Origin: Saprospiraceae bacterium
Lineage (GTDB): Bacteria; Bacteroidota; Bacteroidia; Chitinophagales; Saprospiraceae
Reading direction: 5' to 3'
DNA: 64,000 bases
NCBI GenBank assembly: GCA_016714765.1
Contig: JADKCF010000002.1
Coordinates: 186,001-250,000 of the forward strand
Shown here: positions 16,925 to 26,519 of the stretch, one piece after another
Layout of the letters: each line of letters starts with the position of its first letter
Position numbering within the stretch: position 1 is the stretch's first letter
Made by a program: the position numbers and the translations under genes
The notes under the pieces: model-generated
Seen by the model: the letters and a program-made list of their open reading frames with translations, nothing else
What the model was told of the DNA's origin: nothing
The model's database searches: none

Positions 16925-17374
16925 GTGAAATCATTACTTATATTCCTTTTTATATTTTCAGGCTACATCATAAATATGACTGGACAAGAAGCTTATTCTA
17001 CAGACGAAAAAATAGCTTTTGTAAAAATTTTAGTGGCAAGCAAATCCTCCTTACCGAATGTTTTACCTGATTCACTGCTGATGGATGCTTTCCAAAAATC
17101 AGGCTTAAGCCAGGAGCACTTTTCTCAAATTTTAGTAAAAGGGCTGGATGGTCAGGATGTGGGCGTTACAGTAAAAGAACAAGAACTAATCAAATATTTT
17201 AGACAATCTCAATTAGTGTTAAATCAGAAAAAAACTGAACAGATAAACGCTTTTTGTATAAAATACGAGATGAGTATAGCTAAATACAACGAAATCTTAA
17301 ATCATTTCAGAAAAGACATAGCCCTACAGCAGGAACTTGTACCATATTTCGAAAAAGAAAGCGAAGAAAAATGA
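16925..17374 (+). CDS. Secreted helical protein of unknown function
   Basis: A 149-residue protein starts at GTG with a signal peptide (to about residue 20, ending MTGQ). The mature part is helical and rich in Lys, Gln and Glu, with no cysteine pair or known motif; NAFCIKYEMSIAKYNEILNHFRKD near the C-terminus recalls DUF4168-like secreted proteins, but I would not assign it. The stop overlaps the start of the esterase gene by 4 bp, so the two are cotranscribed. Confidence 0.7.
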   Translation: MKSLLIFLFIFSGYIINMTGQEAYSTDEKIAFVKILVASKSSLPNVLPDSLLMDAFQKSGLSQEHFSQILVKGLDGQDVGVTVKEQELIKYFRQSQLVLNQKKTEQINAFCIKYEMSIAKYNEILNHFRKDIALQQELVPYFEKESEEK

Positions 17375-18918
17375 GAATACTTACTGTATTTATCTTTACA
17401 ATTTACTTTTTTGCAGGTCAGTCACAGCCACCTGCTAATCGCTACATAGCGCCGTTATTTAATACGGTAACAGAAACAACCAATGTCCTTTTCAGTTCCA
17501 ATGTACCTGTACCTCAGCCAGGAGGAGGTTTTTATGAAACATTGACAGGCTACCCTCTAAATGTGGATGAATTCAGTACAACCAATGTCAATCTTTATAT
17601 GAACATCTTCCAACCTACAGGCGATACCCTTAGCAAAAGACCTGTGGTTATAGTATGTTTTGGAGGTGGGTTCATTACAGGGAGCAAGGATCACTGGAGT
17701 ATACGGCTGCTTGCCCAGGAATTAGCCAAAAGGGGATTTGTGACGGCCGTGATTGACTACAGGCTGGGAATGAATATTTTTGATGGTGACTTGTCCATGC
17801 GTGCAGTATACAGGGGCGTGCAGGACGGGAGATCAGCAGTGAGATTCTTTAAGGCGAATGCTGCCGGATCTAATACTTATAAAATTGATCCGGATCAGAT
17901 ATATATAGGAGGTCATAGTGCAGGTGCTTTTGTGGCCACACATAATGCTTATCTCGATAAGGAAGCCGAAAGACCAGCACCCACATATACATGGCCACAA
18001 GGTTGCGGTTTTTTTGATCTATCTACCTGCTGGTGCCCAGATCAGGGATGCCTGGATTGTGCCGGAAACAATCAGTCTTATAGCGGACACGCAAAGGCAG
18101 TTTTTAGTCTGGCAGGGGCTGTCGGGTTTACATCTTATATGGAGACATCTACAGACCCAAAGATTGTGATGTTTCATAGTCAGGATGATGATACAGTCCC
18201 TTATGATCAGGGCCAGCCATTCAGCAGTGTCTCGGGATGGATAGTAGGTTTTGACCTGCCGGATGTGTTCGGAAGTTTGCCTATGTCACAACGAGCAGAT
18301 ATCATCAATATTCCTGATCAGTTTTACTCCTATACCAACAGAGGTCATGGTGTACATGAAGCCACAAGTTCTACCCTATATACGGATATTGTACCTAATA
18401 TTGCTGAATATTTCAACTCTCAGCTACTAAAAGCTGTAGCACACACTATTTCTGGTAAAACATCGGTTTGTAACAGCCTGCCTGTTCAGACTTATTCCAC
18501 AGTACCTTCGTTGACCAAATACTATCATTGGGAAGTAACCGGGGGTTCGTTTGTTTCCTACAACCCTTCATTGCCTACTGTGACTGTAACATGGGACATC
18601 AATGCACCTTCACATATATTAAAACTGACTCCATACAGCAAATGGGACTCAAAAGGAGATCAAACGGTATTGAATGTGAATGTATCGCCCAGTTTTCAGA
18701 ATACCTGGACCGCAGGTACAGGGTCATGGACAAATACTGGATTTTGGAGTCTTGGATATATTCCTGAAGCATGCCACCATGTGATTATTCCTAATCAAAC
18801 GACACCACAGGAAATTACTTTTCCCGCATCTACCACTGCACAAATTAAATCACTTTTTGTGGGTAGCAAGGCAAAGCTTGTAATAAAAAATCCATCAAAT
18901 TTAATTGTAGAAAACTAG
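17371..18918 (+). CDS. Secreted alpha/beta-hydrolase (carboxylesterase-like) with C-terminal beta modules
   Basis: A 515-residue protein with a signal peptide (to about residue 18). The alpha/beta-hydrolase domain (about 65-350) has the oxyanion motif CFGGGF, the nucleophile elbow GGHSAG (S183), the acid region in HSQDDDTVPYDQ and a candidate catalytic His in NRGHGVHEA. A PKD-like strand region (about 355-440) and a segment with SWTNTGFWSLGYIPEACHHVIIP follow; the latter is typical of secreted Bacteroidota proteins. The protein stops at NPSNLIVEN without the T9SS sorting domain that usually follows, so it may be truncated. It hydrolyses an unknown ester. Confidence 0.85.
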   Translation: MRILTVFIFTIYFFAGQSQPPANRYIAPLFNTVTETTNVLFSSNVPVPQPGGGFYETLTGYPLNVDEFSTTNVNLYMNIFQPTGDTLSKRPVVIVCFGGGFITGSKDHWSIRLLAQELAKRGFVTAVIDYRLGMNIFDGDLSMRAVYRGVQDGRSAVRFFKANAAGSNTYKIDPDQIYIGGHSAGAFVATHNAYLDKEAERPAPTYTWPQGCGFFDLSTCWCPDQGCLDCAGNNQSYSGHAKAVFSLAGAVGFTSYMETSTDPKIVMFHSQDDDTVPYDQGQPFSSVSGWIVGFDLPDVFGSLPMSQRADIINIPDQFYSYTNRGHGVHEATSSTLYTDIVPNIAEYFNSQLLKAVAHTISGKTSVCNSLPVQTYSTVPSLTKYYHWEVTGGSFVSYNPSLPTVTVTWDINAPSHILKLTPYSKWDSKGDQTVLNVNVSPSFQNTWTAGTGSWTNTGFWSLGYIPEACHHVIIPNQTTPQEITFPASTTAQIKSLFVGSKAKLVIKNPSNLIVEN

Positions 18919-19282
18919 CATTTAGCCAAGGTTTATTTTTTTATACCTGGCAGACTACAATAAATTAAAGCTAGCTAAGCATGATTAAAGAAGATAATAT
19001 CGAGATGATATTATACTTTCAACCAGCCAAAAATATCAGTAAATAACCAATACGGATAGCAAGTAAATTTTTTTAAAACTCTGACAATCAATTACATAAT
19101 ATGTGTTTACTGAGTTTTAAAATGACAAAACCTATACTAAAACCTATTGCAGCACGCCTTAAACAGAAGTAACTTTGTATTATAAAGTCATAAAATAGTA
19201 AACTAGTCTACTAAACAAACGCAGAAAAAAACAAAAGATTAATGTGGCTTTAATGATTAGAAACAGGTTTTCAAAAAGTTGA
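18919..19282. other. Intergenic, no gene seen
   Basis: 364 bp of A/T-rich sequence between convergent genes. Weak stem-loops lie near 18922-18950 (GCCAAGGT with ACCTGGC, one bulge) and near 19259-19295 (AAACAGGT with ACCTGTTT). No open frame with coding character was seen. Confidence 0.5.
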
Positions 19283-19984
19283 TTACCTGTTTTCTTTTTT
19301 ATAAAAAGGCAGGTAAGCCAGCACAAAAAGAATCATTGCCAAGACTTCTACTACCAATATATAAAAAGGCCAAGGTCCAAAAAAATCCAGCAATGAGCCT
19401 CCGGGAGGTTTTTGCCGTGTATAAAAGTAATTGGAGCCAATAGCAAAATTTATCAGCAGGGTGATAAGCATATATATGTTTCCAATGATAAATGCTCTCT
19501 TGAAATCATTAAAATCTGGTTTGATACCCAGGTTTATAATGATAAAAACTGGGACCCACACCAGTGTAACATGAAAGACCCAATATAACAAATAACTGTA
19601 GTGAGGAAACACAAACTGTAAATCAGCAGTGATGATAGCTTGCAAAGTGCCAACCATAATCAGGAAATATAGTGTATTGATCCACTTTATATTTCTATAC
19701 CATATAAAAAAAGGTAAAGAGATGGCAACCAGCCTGCACAAATGCAATGGGAGTTCTTCCTGAATTGTAAAAATTCCTTCATACCAAGTAATCAATAGTC
19801 TGCTTACAACGGCTGCAAAAGGTACCAAAGACATAAAAAAAGCAACCCTAAAATTCTTTTCTTTGTCATGATTCCTAAAATATATTATAATGGCTAAACA
19901 CAATATGGTCAATATACCTAATGGAATCCAGTGATGGGGTGTGAAATCTCTATATGTGCCAGTTGGTTGAAAAATAGATTCCAA
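19283..19984 (-). CDS. TIGR02206 (YwaF-like) family membrane protein
   Basis: A 233-residue integral membrane protein with about six or seven transmembrane helices. Features match the TIGR02206/YwaF family: an N-terminal FTPHHWIPLGIL, LPLHLCRLVAISLP, DLQFVFPHYSYLLYWVFHV (His and Tyr within membrane helices), NFAIGSNYFYTRQKPP and GPWPFYILVVE. The family is uncharacterised. It is transcribed alone, divergent from the ABC permease. The family name comes from pattern recognition. Confidence 0.82.
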   Translation of the reverse strand: MESIFQPTGTYRDFTPHHWIPLGILTILCLAIIIYFRNHDKEKNFRVAFFMSLVPFAAVVSRLLITWYEGIFTIQEELPLHLCRLVAISLPFFIWYRNIKWINTLYFLIMVGTLQAIITADLQFVFPHYSYLLYWVFHVTLVWVPVFIIINLGIKPDFNDFKRAFIIGNIYMLITLLINFAIGSNYFYTRQKPPGGSLLDFFGPWPFYILVVEVLAMILFVLAYLPFYKKENR

Positions 19985-20050
19985 AGCTGAATTTTAGTTC
20001 AAAACTAAACAATTATAAAGTAATATTAGAAGTTGTAACCCCGGACTTTT

Positions 20051-20058
20051 TATTTTTG
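20051..20058 (+). promoter_or_regulatory. Candidate promoter of ABC permease gene
   Basis: TATTTTTG matches TAnnTTTG, 86 bp before the start at 20145. Confidence 0.4.
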
Positions 20059-20144
20059 TCGGTAAAAAGTACTCATTTTTCTATTTTTTAGTATTTAAAT
20101 GCAGTAAACAACTAACTTTATATTTTAAATAATAGCTAGACAAG

Positions 20145-21386
20145 ATGAATTATCTGGAAAGTATCAAACTCGCTCTTGGATCCATCAAAGCCAACCTACT
20201 CAGATCGCTGCTGACCTTGATGATTATTGCTGTGGGTATCACTTGTCTTGTCGGTATTCTTACTGCCATCGACAGCATTTTATTTTCGATGAGCGATAAC
20301 TTTAACAGATTGGGAGCCAACTCCTTTAATGTACGACCAAAATCCGAATCCATTCGCAGTAATAACAAAGGGAGAACAGATAAAATCTCTGACCCCATTG
20401 TTTTTGAGCAAGCCATGGACTTTAAACAAATGTACAATTATGGTGCTTCTTTAGTCTCCATTGAGTCTTTTTGTACTCAAAATGCTACTCTGAAGTATAA
20501 AAATAAAAAAACAAATCCTACGGTAAGAGTCGTAGGTGTAGATGAAAATTATATCAATACCTCAGCTTTTCAGCTTGCTGCCGGTAGAAGCTTTACTAAC
20601 AATGAAGTGTTTTCTACAGCCAATAAAGCCATTCTGGGTAATGACCTCATAAAAACACTGTTTCAGGACAAGCCGGAAAAAGCTATAGGACAAGATGTTT
20701 ATATCAATAGCAACAGATACAAAATCATCGGGGCATTAAAATCAAAAGGATCCTCATCTGGTGGCTCCAATGACAAAAGGGTACTTATACCGCTTTATAA
20801 TTCCAAAGTTTTGTATGGGTACGCTGATAAATCTTACAATGTCACCGTCTCTGTAGCACAGCCCCATGAAATGGACGACGCTATCAATCATGCTATCGGA
20901 GTCATGCGCAACGTCAGAAAACTCAAAGTCTCTGAAACAAATGATTTTGAAATACGTAAAAGTGATGGAATTCTGAATAAACTAAAAGACATGACATCTA
21001 CTTTGCGATGGAGCACCGTGGTCATCGCCATGCTCACATTGCTTGGTGCCTCCATTGGCCTCATGAATATCATGCTGGTATCAGTGACGGAGCGAACCAA
21101 AGAAATCGGAATCAGGAAAGCACTTGGAGCGACGAGAAAAAATGTATTGATGCAGTTTTTGACTGAAGCTATCGTCATATGCCTTATGGGCGGCATAGTG
21201 GGCGTCTTATTAGGTATTCTGATGGGTTTTGGAGTCTCAGTGATGGTGGAGGGAAGGTTTTTTATTCCATGGAACTGGATGATACTTGGGTTTTCAGTAT
21301 GTATAATAGTAGGATTAGTTTCAGGTCTTTATCCGGCGCTGAAGGCCTCAAAACTGGATCCAATAGAAGCGTTGAGATATGAGTAG
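20145..21386 (+). CDS. MacB/FtsX-type ABC transporter permease
   Basis: A 413-residue permease. A cytoplasmic start (MNYLESIKLALGSIKANLLRSLLTLMII) leads into helix 1. A large periplasmic MacB-type core domain spans about 45-280, and three helices lie at the C-terminus (about 285-405), with the FtsX signature VSVTERTKEIGIRKALGATRKNVLMQFLTEA between them and a final GLYPALKASKLDPIEALRYE. Such proteins couple ATP hydrolysis to export or lipoprotein movement. No ATP-binding partner is encoded next to it, so the ATPase must be elsewhere. Confidence 0.92.
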   Translation: MNYLESIKLALGSIKANLLRSLLTLMIIAVGITCLVGILTAIDSILFSMSDNFNRLGANSFNVRPKSESIRSNNKGRTDKISDPIVFEQAMDFKQMYNYGASLVSIESFCTQNATLKYKNKKTNPTVRVVGVDENYINTSAFQLAAGRSFTNNEVFSTANKAILGNDLIKTLFQDKPEKAIGQDVYINSNRYKIIGALKSKGSSSGGSNDKRVLIPLYNSKVLYGYADKSYNVTVSVAQPHEMDDAINHAIGVMRNVRKLKVSETNDFEIRKSDGILNKLKDMTSTLRWSTVVIAMLTLLGASIGLMNIMLVSVTERTKEIGIRKALGATRKNVLMQFLTEAIVICLMGGIVGVLLGILMGFGVSVMVEGRFFIPWNWMILGFSVCIIVGLVSGLYPALKASKLDPIEALRYE

Positions 21387-21419
21387 AATGATTATATTTG
21401 TCCAAAAGTTGTAAAAACA

Positions 21420-22025
21420 TTGGTATTGCTCAATAATCATTCGGGACTATATCCTGAAGCCGGATGCGATGAAGCTGGCAGAGGTTGTCTGGCTGGACCT
21501 GTGTATGCTGCAGCAGTCATCTTACCCCCGGACTTTAGCCATCCTGATCTGAATGATTCCAAAAAGCTGAATGAAAATCAAAGATACACTCTAAGGGAAA
21601 TCATTGAGCGGGAAGCTCTAGCCTTTGCTGTAGCAAAAATGGATGCTCCTGATATAGACAAATATAATATCCTTTGGGCATCGATCCGCACTATGCATAA
21701 AGCGCTGGATAAGCTGGCCACAAAGCCCATACATATCATTGTGGACGGCAACAGATTTTTGCCTTACAAAAAGGTGGGTTTTGATTGTATTGTTAAAGGA
21801 GATGGCATCTACAACAGCATTGCTGCAGCTTCAGTTTTGGCAAAGACTTACCGGGATGATTTTATGCACAAGCTGCACAAAAAGCATCCGCATTATGGCT
21901 GGAATACCAACAAAGGATATCCTACTCAGGAGCATAGAGATGCCATAGTATCTTATGGGATTACTGATTTTCATAGAAAAACTTTCCAATTGTTGCCGCT
22001 ACCCGAGCAACTGACTTTGTTTTGA
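21420..22025 (+). CDS. rnhB: Ribonuclease HII
   Basis: A 201-residue RNase HII, which cuts RNA in RNA-DNA hybrids and single ribonucleotides in DNA. The active-site acids are visible in GCDEAGRGCLAGP (Asp and Glu), IIVDGNRF (Asp) and the KGDGIYNSIAAASVLAK segment (Asp). The C-terminal HPHYGWNTNKGYPTQEH is conserved. The frame opens at TTG 21420 (MVLLNNHSGLYPEAG). It lies 33 bp after the ABC permease. Confidence 0.95.
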   Translation: MVLLNNHSGLYPEAGCDEAGRGCLAGPVYAAAVILPPDFSHPDLNDSKKLNENQRYTLREIIEREALAFAVAKMDAPDIDKYNILWASIRTMHKALDKLATKPIHIIVDGNRFLPYKKVGFDCIVKGDGIYNSIAAASVLAKTYRDDFMHKLHKKHPHYGWNTNKGYPTQEHRDAIVSYGITDFHRKTFQLLPLPEQLTLF

Positions 22026-22056
22026 TGTATTCTAAAATTATTCTGAATTTTTTTCT

Positions 22057-22064
22057 TACTTTTG
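22057..22064 (+). promoter_or_regulatory. Promoter of acyl-CoA dehydrogenase gene
   Basis: TACTTTTG matches TAnnTTTG, 40 bp before the ATG at 22105. Confidence 0.5.
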
Positions 22065-22104
22065 CATAACCTAACATTTTATAAAACCAAAAAATTTTTA
22101 AGAC

Positions 22105-23283
22105 ATGCAATTTGAACTGACGGAAGAGCAGATATCTGTAAAAGAAGCTGCCAGGGATTTTACTCAGCAAGAGTTATTGCCGGAAGTAATAGAACGGGAC
22201 AGAGAGATGAAACATCCTACCGCACAGGTAAAGAAGATGGGAGAATTGGGATTTTTAGGTATGATGGTATCTCCTGAATTTGGTGGTGGAGGTATGGATA
22301 CATTGTCATACGTATTGGCAATGGAAGAAATTAGCAAAGTAGACAGTTCGTGTTCTGTAATCATGTCCGTCAATAACTCTTTGGTCTGCTGGGGGATAGA
22401 AGAGTACGGAACAGAGGATCAAAAACAGAAATACCTGCCAAGACTTGCATCTGGCGAATGGATTGGCTCTTTTTGTCTGTCAGAACCCGAAGCAGGTAGT
22501 GATGCTACTAGTCAGAGGACAACAGCAGTGGACATGGGCGATCACTACATAGTCAACGGAACAAAAAACTGGATCACCAATGGGGGCAAATCTTCACTCC
22601 ATATAGTCATCGCACAGACCCATCCTGAAAAAGGGCATAAAGGTATCAATGCGCTTTTAGTAGAGACATCTTGGCCCGGCGTCACCGTTGGTGCTAAAGA
22701 AGACAAACTTGGCATCAGGGCATCTGATACCCATACCATTATGTATACAGATGTAAAAGTGCCAAAGGAAAACAGAATAGGAGATGATGGATTTGGATTT
22801 AAATTTGCTATGAAAGTTTTGTCGGGGGGCAGGATAGGTATTGCTGCTCAGGCTCTGGGTATCGCAGCAGGAGCATACGAACTGGCAGTCAAGTACTCTA
22901 AAGAGCGTGAAGCTTTTGGAAGACCTATCAGTCAGCATCAGGCTATTGCTTTTAAGCTCGCGGATATGGCAACAGAAATAGAAGCCGCAAGACTTCTTGT
23001 CTATCGGGCAGCATGGATGAAGGATCAGGGAATGGACTATACTTCAGCAGCAGCTATGGCAAAACTTTTTGCATCAGAAGTAGCCATGAAACATACAGTG
23101 GAAGCAGTACAGGTACATGGCGGATACGGATTTGTAAAGGAATATCACGTAGAGCGATTGATGAGAGACGCAAAGATTACCCAAATTTATGAAGGTACAT
23201 CAGAAATGCAACGCATCGTTATCAGTAGAAATATACTTAGTGGACAATTATACGAGCCCATTTGGAAAGCAGAAACAATTTAA
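22105..23283 (+). CDS. Acyl-CoA dehydrogenase (short-chain type)
   Basis: This 392-residue FAD enzyme oxidises acyl-CoA to trans-2-enoyl-CoA in fatty acid or amino acid breakdown. The two family signatures are present: GSFCLSEPEAGSDA near residues 125-140 and the C-terminal QVHGGYGFVKEYHVERLMRDAK. The catalytic base is E363 in QIYEGTSEMQR, the position used by short-chain and butyryl-CoA dehydrogenases. Electrons would pass to ETF. Its last 22 bp overlap the next gene. Chain-length preference is inference. Confidence 0.95.
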   Translation: MQFELTEEQISVKEAARDFTQQELLPEVIERDREMKHPTAQVKKMGELGFLGMMVSPEFGGGGMDTLSYVLAMEEISKVDSSCSVIMSVNNSLVCWGIEEYGTEDQKQKYLPRLASGEWIGSFCLSEPEAGSDATSQRTTAVDMGDHYIVNGTKNWITNGGKSSLHIVIAQTHPEKGHKGINALLVETSWPGVTVGAKEDKLGIRASDTHTIMYTDVKVPKENRIGDDGFGFKFAMKVLSGGRIGIAAQALGIAAGAYELAVKYSKEREAFGRPISQHQAIAFKLADMATEIEAARLLVYRAAWMKDQGMDYTSAAAMAKLFASEVAMKHTVEAVQVHGGYGFVKEYHVERLMRDAKITQIYEGTSEMQRIVISRNILSGQLYEPIWKAETI

Positions 23284-24386
23284 AGAGTAGACTCAAGTCA
23301 GGTATCGGCAATGCATGGCAAATAGGGGTCTTCAGTCAGATTCCCGTAAAAATTCACTGGACATTCGGTGTCCTGTTGCTATTTGTATCCTATACAGCCT
23401 TTACCAATGGACTGAAAACATGGCAGAGCATAGGCTTTATATTCTATGTACTGATATTGTTTTTGTGTGTAGTTTTGCATGAGTTCGGACACGCTCTAAT
23501 GGCCAGAAAATTTGGTGTCATCACCAGAGATATTGTACTTTCTCCTATAGGAGGTGTGGCCAGGCTTGAGAGTATTCCAGATCGCCCTTTGCATGAGTTT
23601 TTTATAGCAATTGCCGGCCCACTGGTCAATCTGTGTATTGCAGCATTGTTAGGTTTAATCCTTTTTGTCGCTTCTGGTCAGGTCATTCCAGAACTGAATG
23701 AATTTAGGTTTGATGAGCCTTTGGAATTTCTCAGGTTTATTACATTTATGAATTTTGCATTATTTCTCTTTAATCTTATCCCGGCTTTCCCTATGGACGG
23801 AGGTAGAATCCTGCGTGCTATTCTGTCTGCAAAGCTGGGTAAAGTAAAAGCTACCCGAATAGCCTCTTTTATTGGGAGAGTATTTGCCATTGGTTTCGTT
23901 ATATTTGGAGTCTTTAATCAACAAATAGTATTGGCACTGATAGGTTTATTTATTTTTATGATGGCAGGACAGGAATACAACCAGACCAGAATCATGGCTA
24001 TACTAAGTGAGGTGACTGTAGGAGATATCATGCGCACTTCCTTTACAAAACTGCATATAAGTGATCTGTATTCTACTGTGATAGACAAATATTACAGAGA
24101 AGGTGAGCACAATTTTCTGGTGTTTGATTCCATGGGAAACATTTCAGGGACCATTCCTGAGCTTTTTATCAAAGACACGATCAAGTCCAACTCCATGGAC
24201 AAATCTATCAATCAAATGATGTCAACAAAAACAGCCAACGTCTCTCCGGATGATAAGCTTAAAGATGTGATTGAAATCATGAGAAATGGCGGAGTAGCTA
24301 TCGTCGGAGTCGAAAAAGATAATCAGCTGATAGGCGTACTGGACAGAAACAATATCGAAAACTATATCAGGTTAAAATCTGAATAA
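23262..24386 (+). CDS. Site-2 protease family (M50) membrane metalloprotease with CBS domains
   Basis: A 374-residue rhomboid-unlike membrane protease that cuts substrates within the membrane. The zinc site is HEFGH (H73, E74, H77) in a membrane helix, with the third ligand Asp in FNLIPAFPMDGGRILRAIL. About six membrane helices fill residues 25-230. Two CBS domains (about 250-310 and 315-370) may sense nucleotides, as in the SpoIVFB-like branch. Start is TTG 23262 inside the end of the dehydrogenase gene, so the two are cotranscribed. The substrate is unknown. Confidence 0.92.
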   Translation: MESRNNLKSRLKSGIGNAWQIGVFSQIPVKIHWTFGVLLLFVSYTAFTNGLKTWQSIGFIFYVLILFLCVVLHEFGHALMARKFGVITRDIVLSPIGGVARLESIPDRPLHEFFIAIAGPLVNLCIAALLGLILFVASGQVIPELNEFRFDEPLEFLRFITFMNFALFLFNLIPAFPMDGGRILRAILSAKLGKVKATRIASFIGRVFAIGFVIFGVFNQQIVLALIGLFIFMMAGQEYNQTRIMAILSEVTVGDIMRTSFTKLHISDLYSTVIDKYYREGEHNFLVFDSMGNISGTIPELFIKDTIKSNSMDKSINQMMSTKTANVSPDDKLKDVIEIMRNGGVAIVGVEKDNQLIGVLDRNNIENYIRLKSE

Positions 24387-24483
24387 GATCACAAGTATCA
24401 TCTTGATAAGTCAGCAATCAAGTCTTTAAATAATATTTTTTATAAAAACAAGAGTAAAAGTTTGCAGAAACAAACTAGAGTAA

Positions 24484-24491
24484 TATCTTTG
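24484..24491 (+). promoter_or_regulatory. Promoter of tRNA-Val
   Basis: TATCTTTG (TAnnTTTG) is preceded by TTG at 24462-24464 with a 19-bp spacer. The tRNA begins 35 bp downstream. Confidence 0.7.
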
Positions 24492-24525
24492 CGTCGCTTT
24501 TGAAGAAAGGCATTACGACAATGAA

Positions 24526-24600
24526 GGGAGATTAGCTCAGTTGGTTCAGAGCACCTCGTTTACACCGAGGGGGTCGGGGGTTCGAGCCCCTCATCTCCCA
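24526..24600 (+). tRNA. tRNA-Val (anticodon TAC)
   Basis: The 75-nt cloverleaf is complete. The acceptor GGGAGAT pairs with ATCTCCC, the D arm is GCTC/GAGC, and the anticodon stem CCTCG/CGAGG holds loop TTTACAC with anticodon TAC. The T arm has TTCGAGC, and the discriminator base is A. The CCA end is not encoded. Confidence 0.97.
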
Positions 24601-24609
24601 CACTTCAGA

Positions 24610-24646
24610 AAGCGGTTATGATTGATTTCATAATCGCTTTTTTTTT
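24610..24646 (+). terminator. Terminator after tRNA-Val
   Basis: AAGCGGTTATGA pairs with TCATAATCGCTT (one mismatch) and is followed by a run of nine or more T. Confidence 0.85.
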
Positions 24647-24666
24647 ACCTTTTTACTAGTGCAGGG

Positions 24667-25776
24667 TTACAATTTCAGAAAAGGCAGAGTACACACAGTG
24701 GCTTTCAATAGCTTTTTACCTGCCTGCACCATTATCACCGATCCCGGCAAAGCAAAAGATAATGGAACATAACCCATTCCTATCGGCATATCCAATGAAG
24801 GTGATTGTGTACCGGAAGTAACAATACCTATCTCCTGTTCCAGACTATCAAAAATAAGATAACCATGACGTGGGACTCTCCTCTCTTCCATGGTAAAACC
24901 TACCAGTTTTTTTGTAAGCCCTGCTGTTTTTTGCTTGAGCATCCAGTGCTGGCCATTAAAAGGGTTAGGTTTTTTGAGTTTTGTAATCCAGCCCAGGCCG
25001 GCTTCCAGTGGAGAGGTAGTGTCGTCGATATCATTGCCATAGAGACAATACCCCATTTCTAGTCTGAGAGTATCTCTTGCACCGAGACCACATGGGTGGA
25101 TGTCGAATTCTGCACCTGCAGCCATTATAGCGTGCCACAGCGCTTCAGTATGCTCATTGGCCACATAGAGTTCAAAACCTCCACTTCCAGTGTACCCTGT
25201 GGCAGAGATCAGGACATTTTCTATGCCGGCCAGAGTACCTTTTGTAAAAGTATAGTATTTTAAATCTACCAAAGGGATATTGGTGAGTTTTTGTAATGTA
25301 TTTATGGCTTTTGGTCCCTGTACTGCTAACAAACCAGTTTTCTCGGATATGTCTATCAGCCTTGTATCAAAATGTTGATGTTTGGAAATCCAGTTCCAGT
25401 CTTTTTCTATGTTCGAGGCATTGACTACCAGCATTAATGCCTGCTCCCCTTCCTGACACATATCTTCACCGAGTCTGTATACCAGGAGGTCATCCACAAT
25501 ACCACCATCGTCGTTGGGCAAACAGCTATACTGTGCCTCTCCGGACAGCAGCGTCGAAGCATCATTACTCGTCACATGCTGTACAAGATCCAGCGCTTGT
25601 TTACCTTTTACAATAAATTCTCCCATGTGAGATACATCAAAAATGCCTACACCATTTCGCACACAATGGTGCTCTTCAGTGATAGAAGTATATTGAATGG
25701 GCATATTGTAGCCGGCAAAATCAGCCATTTTAGCACCAAGACCGATGTGAAGGTGTGTAATAGGGGTGTCTTTCAT
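24667..25776 (-). CDS. gcvT: Glycine cleavage system T protein (aminomethyltransferase)
   Basis: This 369-residue protein transfers the aminomethyl-derived one-carbon unit to tetrahydrofolate in the glycine cleavage system. Family marks are MADFAGYNMPIQY, GIFDVSHMGEF, VTSNDASTL, the folate-site segment SATGYTGSGGFELYV, GLGARDTLRLEMGYCLYGNDI, and a C-terminal GYVPLSFALPGS. The other Gcv components are not adjacent. It is a single gene on the minus strand between the tRNA-Val terminator and the divergent hsp20 genes. Confidence 0.96.
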   Translation of the reverse strand: MKDTPITHLHIGLGAKMADFAGYNMPIQYTSITEEHHCVRNGVGIFDVSHMGEFIVKGKQALDLVQHVTSNDASTLLSGEAQYSCLPNDDGGIVDDLLVYRLGEDMCQEGEQALMLVVNASNIEKDWNWISKHQHFDTRLIDISEKTGLLAVQGPKAINTLQKLTNIPLVDLKYYTFTKGTLAGIENVLISATGYTGSGGFELYVANEHTEALWHAIMAAGAEFDIHPCGLGARDTLRLEMGYCLYGNDIDDTTSPLEAGLGWITKLKKPNPFNGQHWMLKQKTAGLTKKLVGFTMEERRVPRHGYLIFDSLEQEIGIVTSGTQSPSLDMPIGMGYVPLSFALPGSVIMVQAGKKLLKATVCTLPFLKL

Positions 25777-26050
25777 GTATCATAAGGATTTAGGTTGCCC
25801 AAAGATAATGAAGAAAAACAAAAAAATAAGCCAAAGTGCACAATAATCCAAATGTATATTATTCTGATTTGAAATACAGAGGCAATAGAATACAAAACCA
25901 GCCATAATGGCATGATTATTTATTTTATATGACATAATGGCGTTTATTTCAAGTGGGATATGACATTTCTGATGTAAAAATTGGATTGGAACGTCGATTG
26001 CAATAGAGAATGTGTATTGATTTATTAAAAAATTTAAAACTTTAAAAAAC

Positions 26051-26485
26051 ATGACAAATATCTTATTCAAACCAGATTACAGAAATGTACAAAATGATTT
26101 ACAGCGTGTGATGGGTGAATTATTTCACAAACCTGTACAAGACATTATCCATGAAAAAAAGGTTAATGTATCTCCGGCATTTGCCAATATAGTGGAGAAA
26201 ACAGAAAGTTTTATGATTCAGATTGCCATTCCGGGTTTTACAAAGTCGGAAGTGGACATCCATCTGGATGGGGATAGACTGAAGGTAAGCGGTAAAAGAG
26301 AATTAGGCTCAGGAGAAATCAAATATCAGAGAAGAGAGTTTGATATGCCTTCTTTCGAAAGAATATTTTTCCTTCCAGAAAATATCCAAAAAGATAAAAT
26401 CGAGGCTACAGTAATCAATGGGATATTGCAGATTACGCTATTAAAAGCTGAAAAGGCAGTCCCGGTCAGTATTGAAGTTAGGTAA
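26051..26485 (+). CDS. Hsp20/alpha-crystallin family small heat shock protein (first of pair)
   Basis: A 144-residue small heat shock protein. The alpha-crystallin domain covers about 40-135 (SPAFANIVEKTESFMIQIAIPGF, DRLKVSGKRE, YQRREFDMPSFERIFFLPENI). The consensus A-x-x-x-N-G-x-L appears as ATVINGILQI. It holds unfolding proteins as an ATP-independent chaperone. A second hsp20 gene begins 34 bp later, so they are a tandem pair in one operon. No CIRCE or similar operator was seen upstream. Confidence 0.93.
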   Translation: MTNILFKPDYRNVQNDLQRVMGELFHKPVQDIIHEKKVNVSPAFANIVEKTESFMIQIAIPGFTKSEVDIHLDGDRLKVSGKRELGSGEIKYQRREFDMPSFERIFFLPENIQKDKIEATVINGILQITLLKAEKAVPVSIEVR

Positions 26486-26519
26486 TTTATGGTTTAACAT
26501 ATTCAAAAATACACATATC

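Noticed and set aside
19992..20010. Short palindrome upstream of the TIGR02206 gene (TTTTAGTT / AACTAAA)
   Set aside because: Short, A/T-rich and of low information. Not enough to call an operator.
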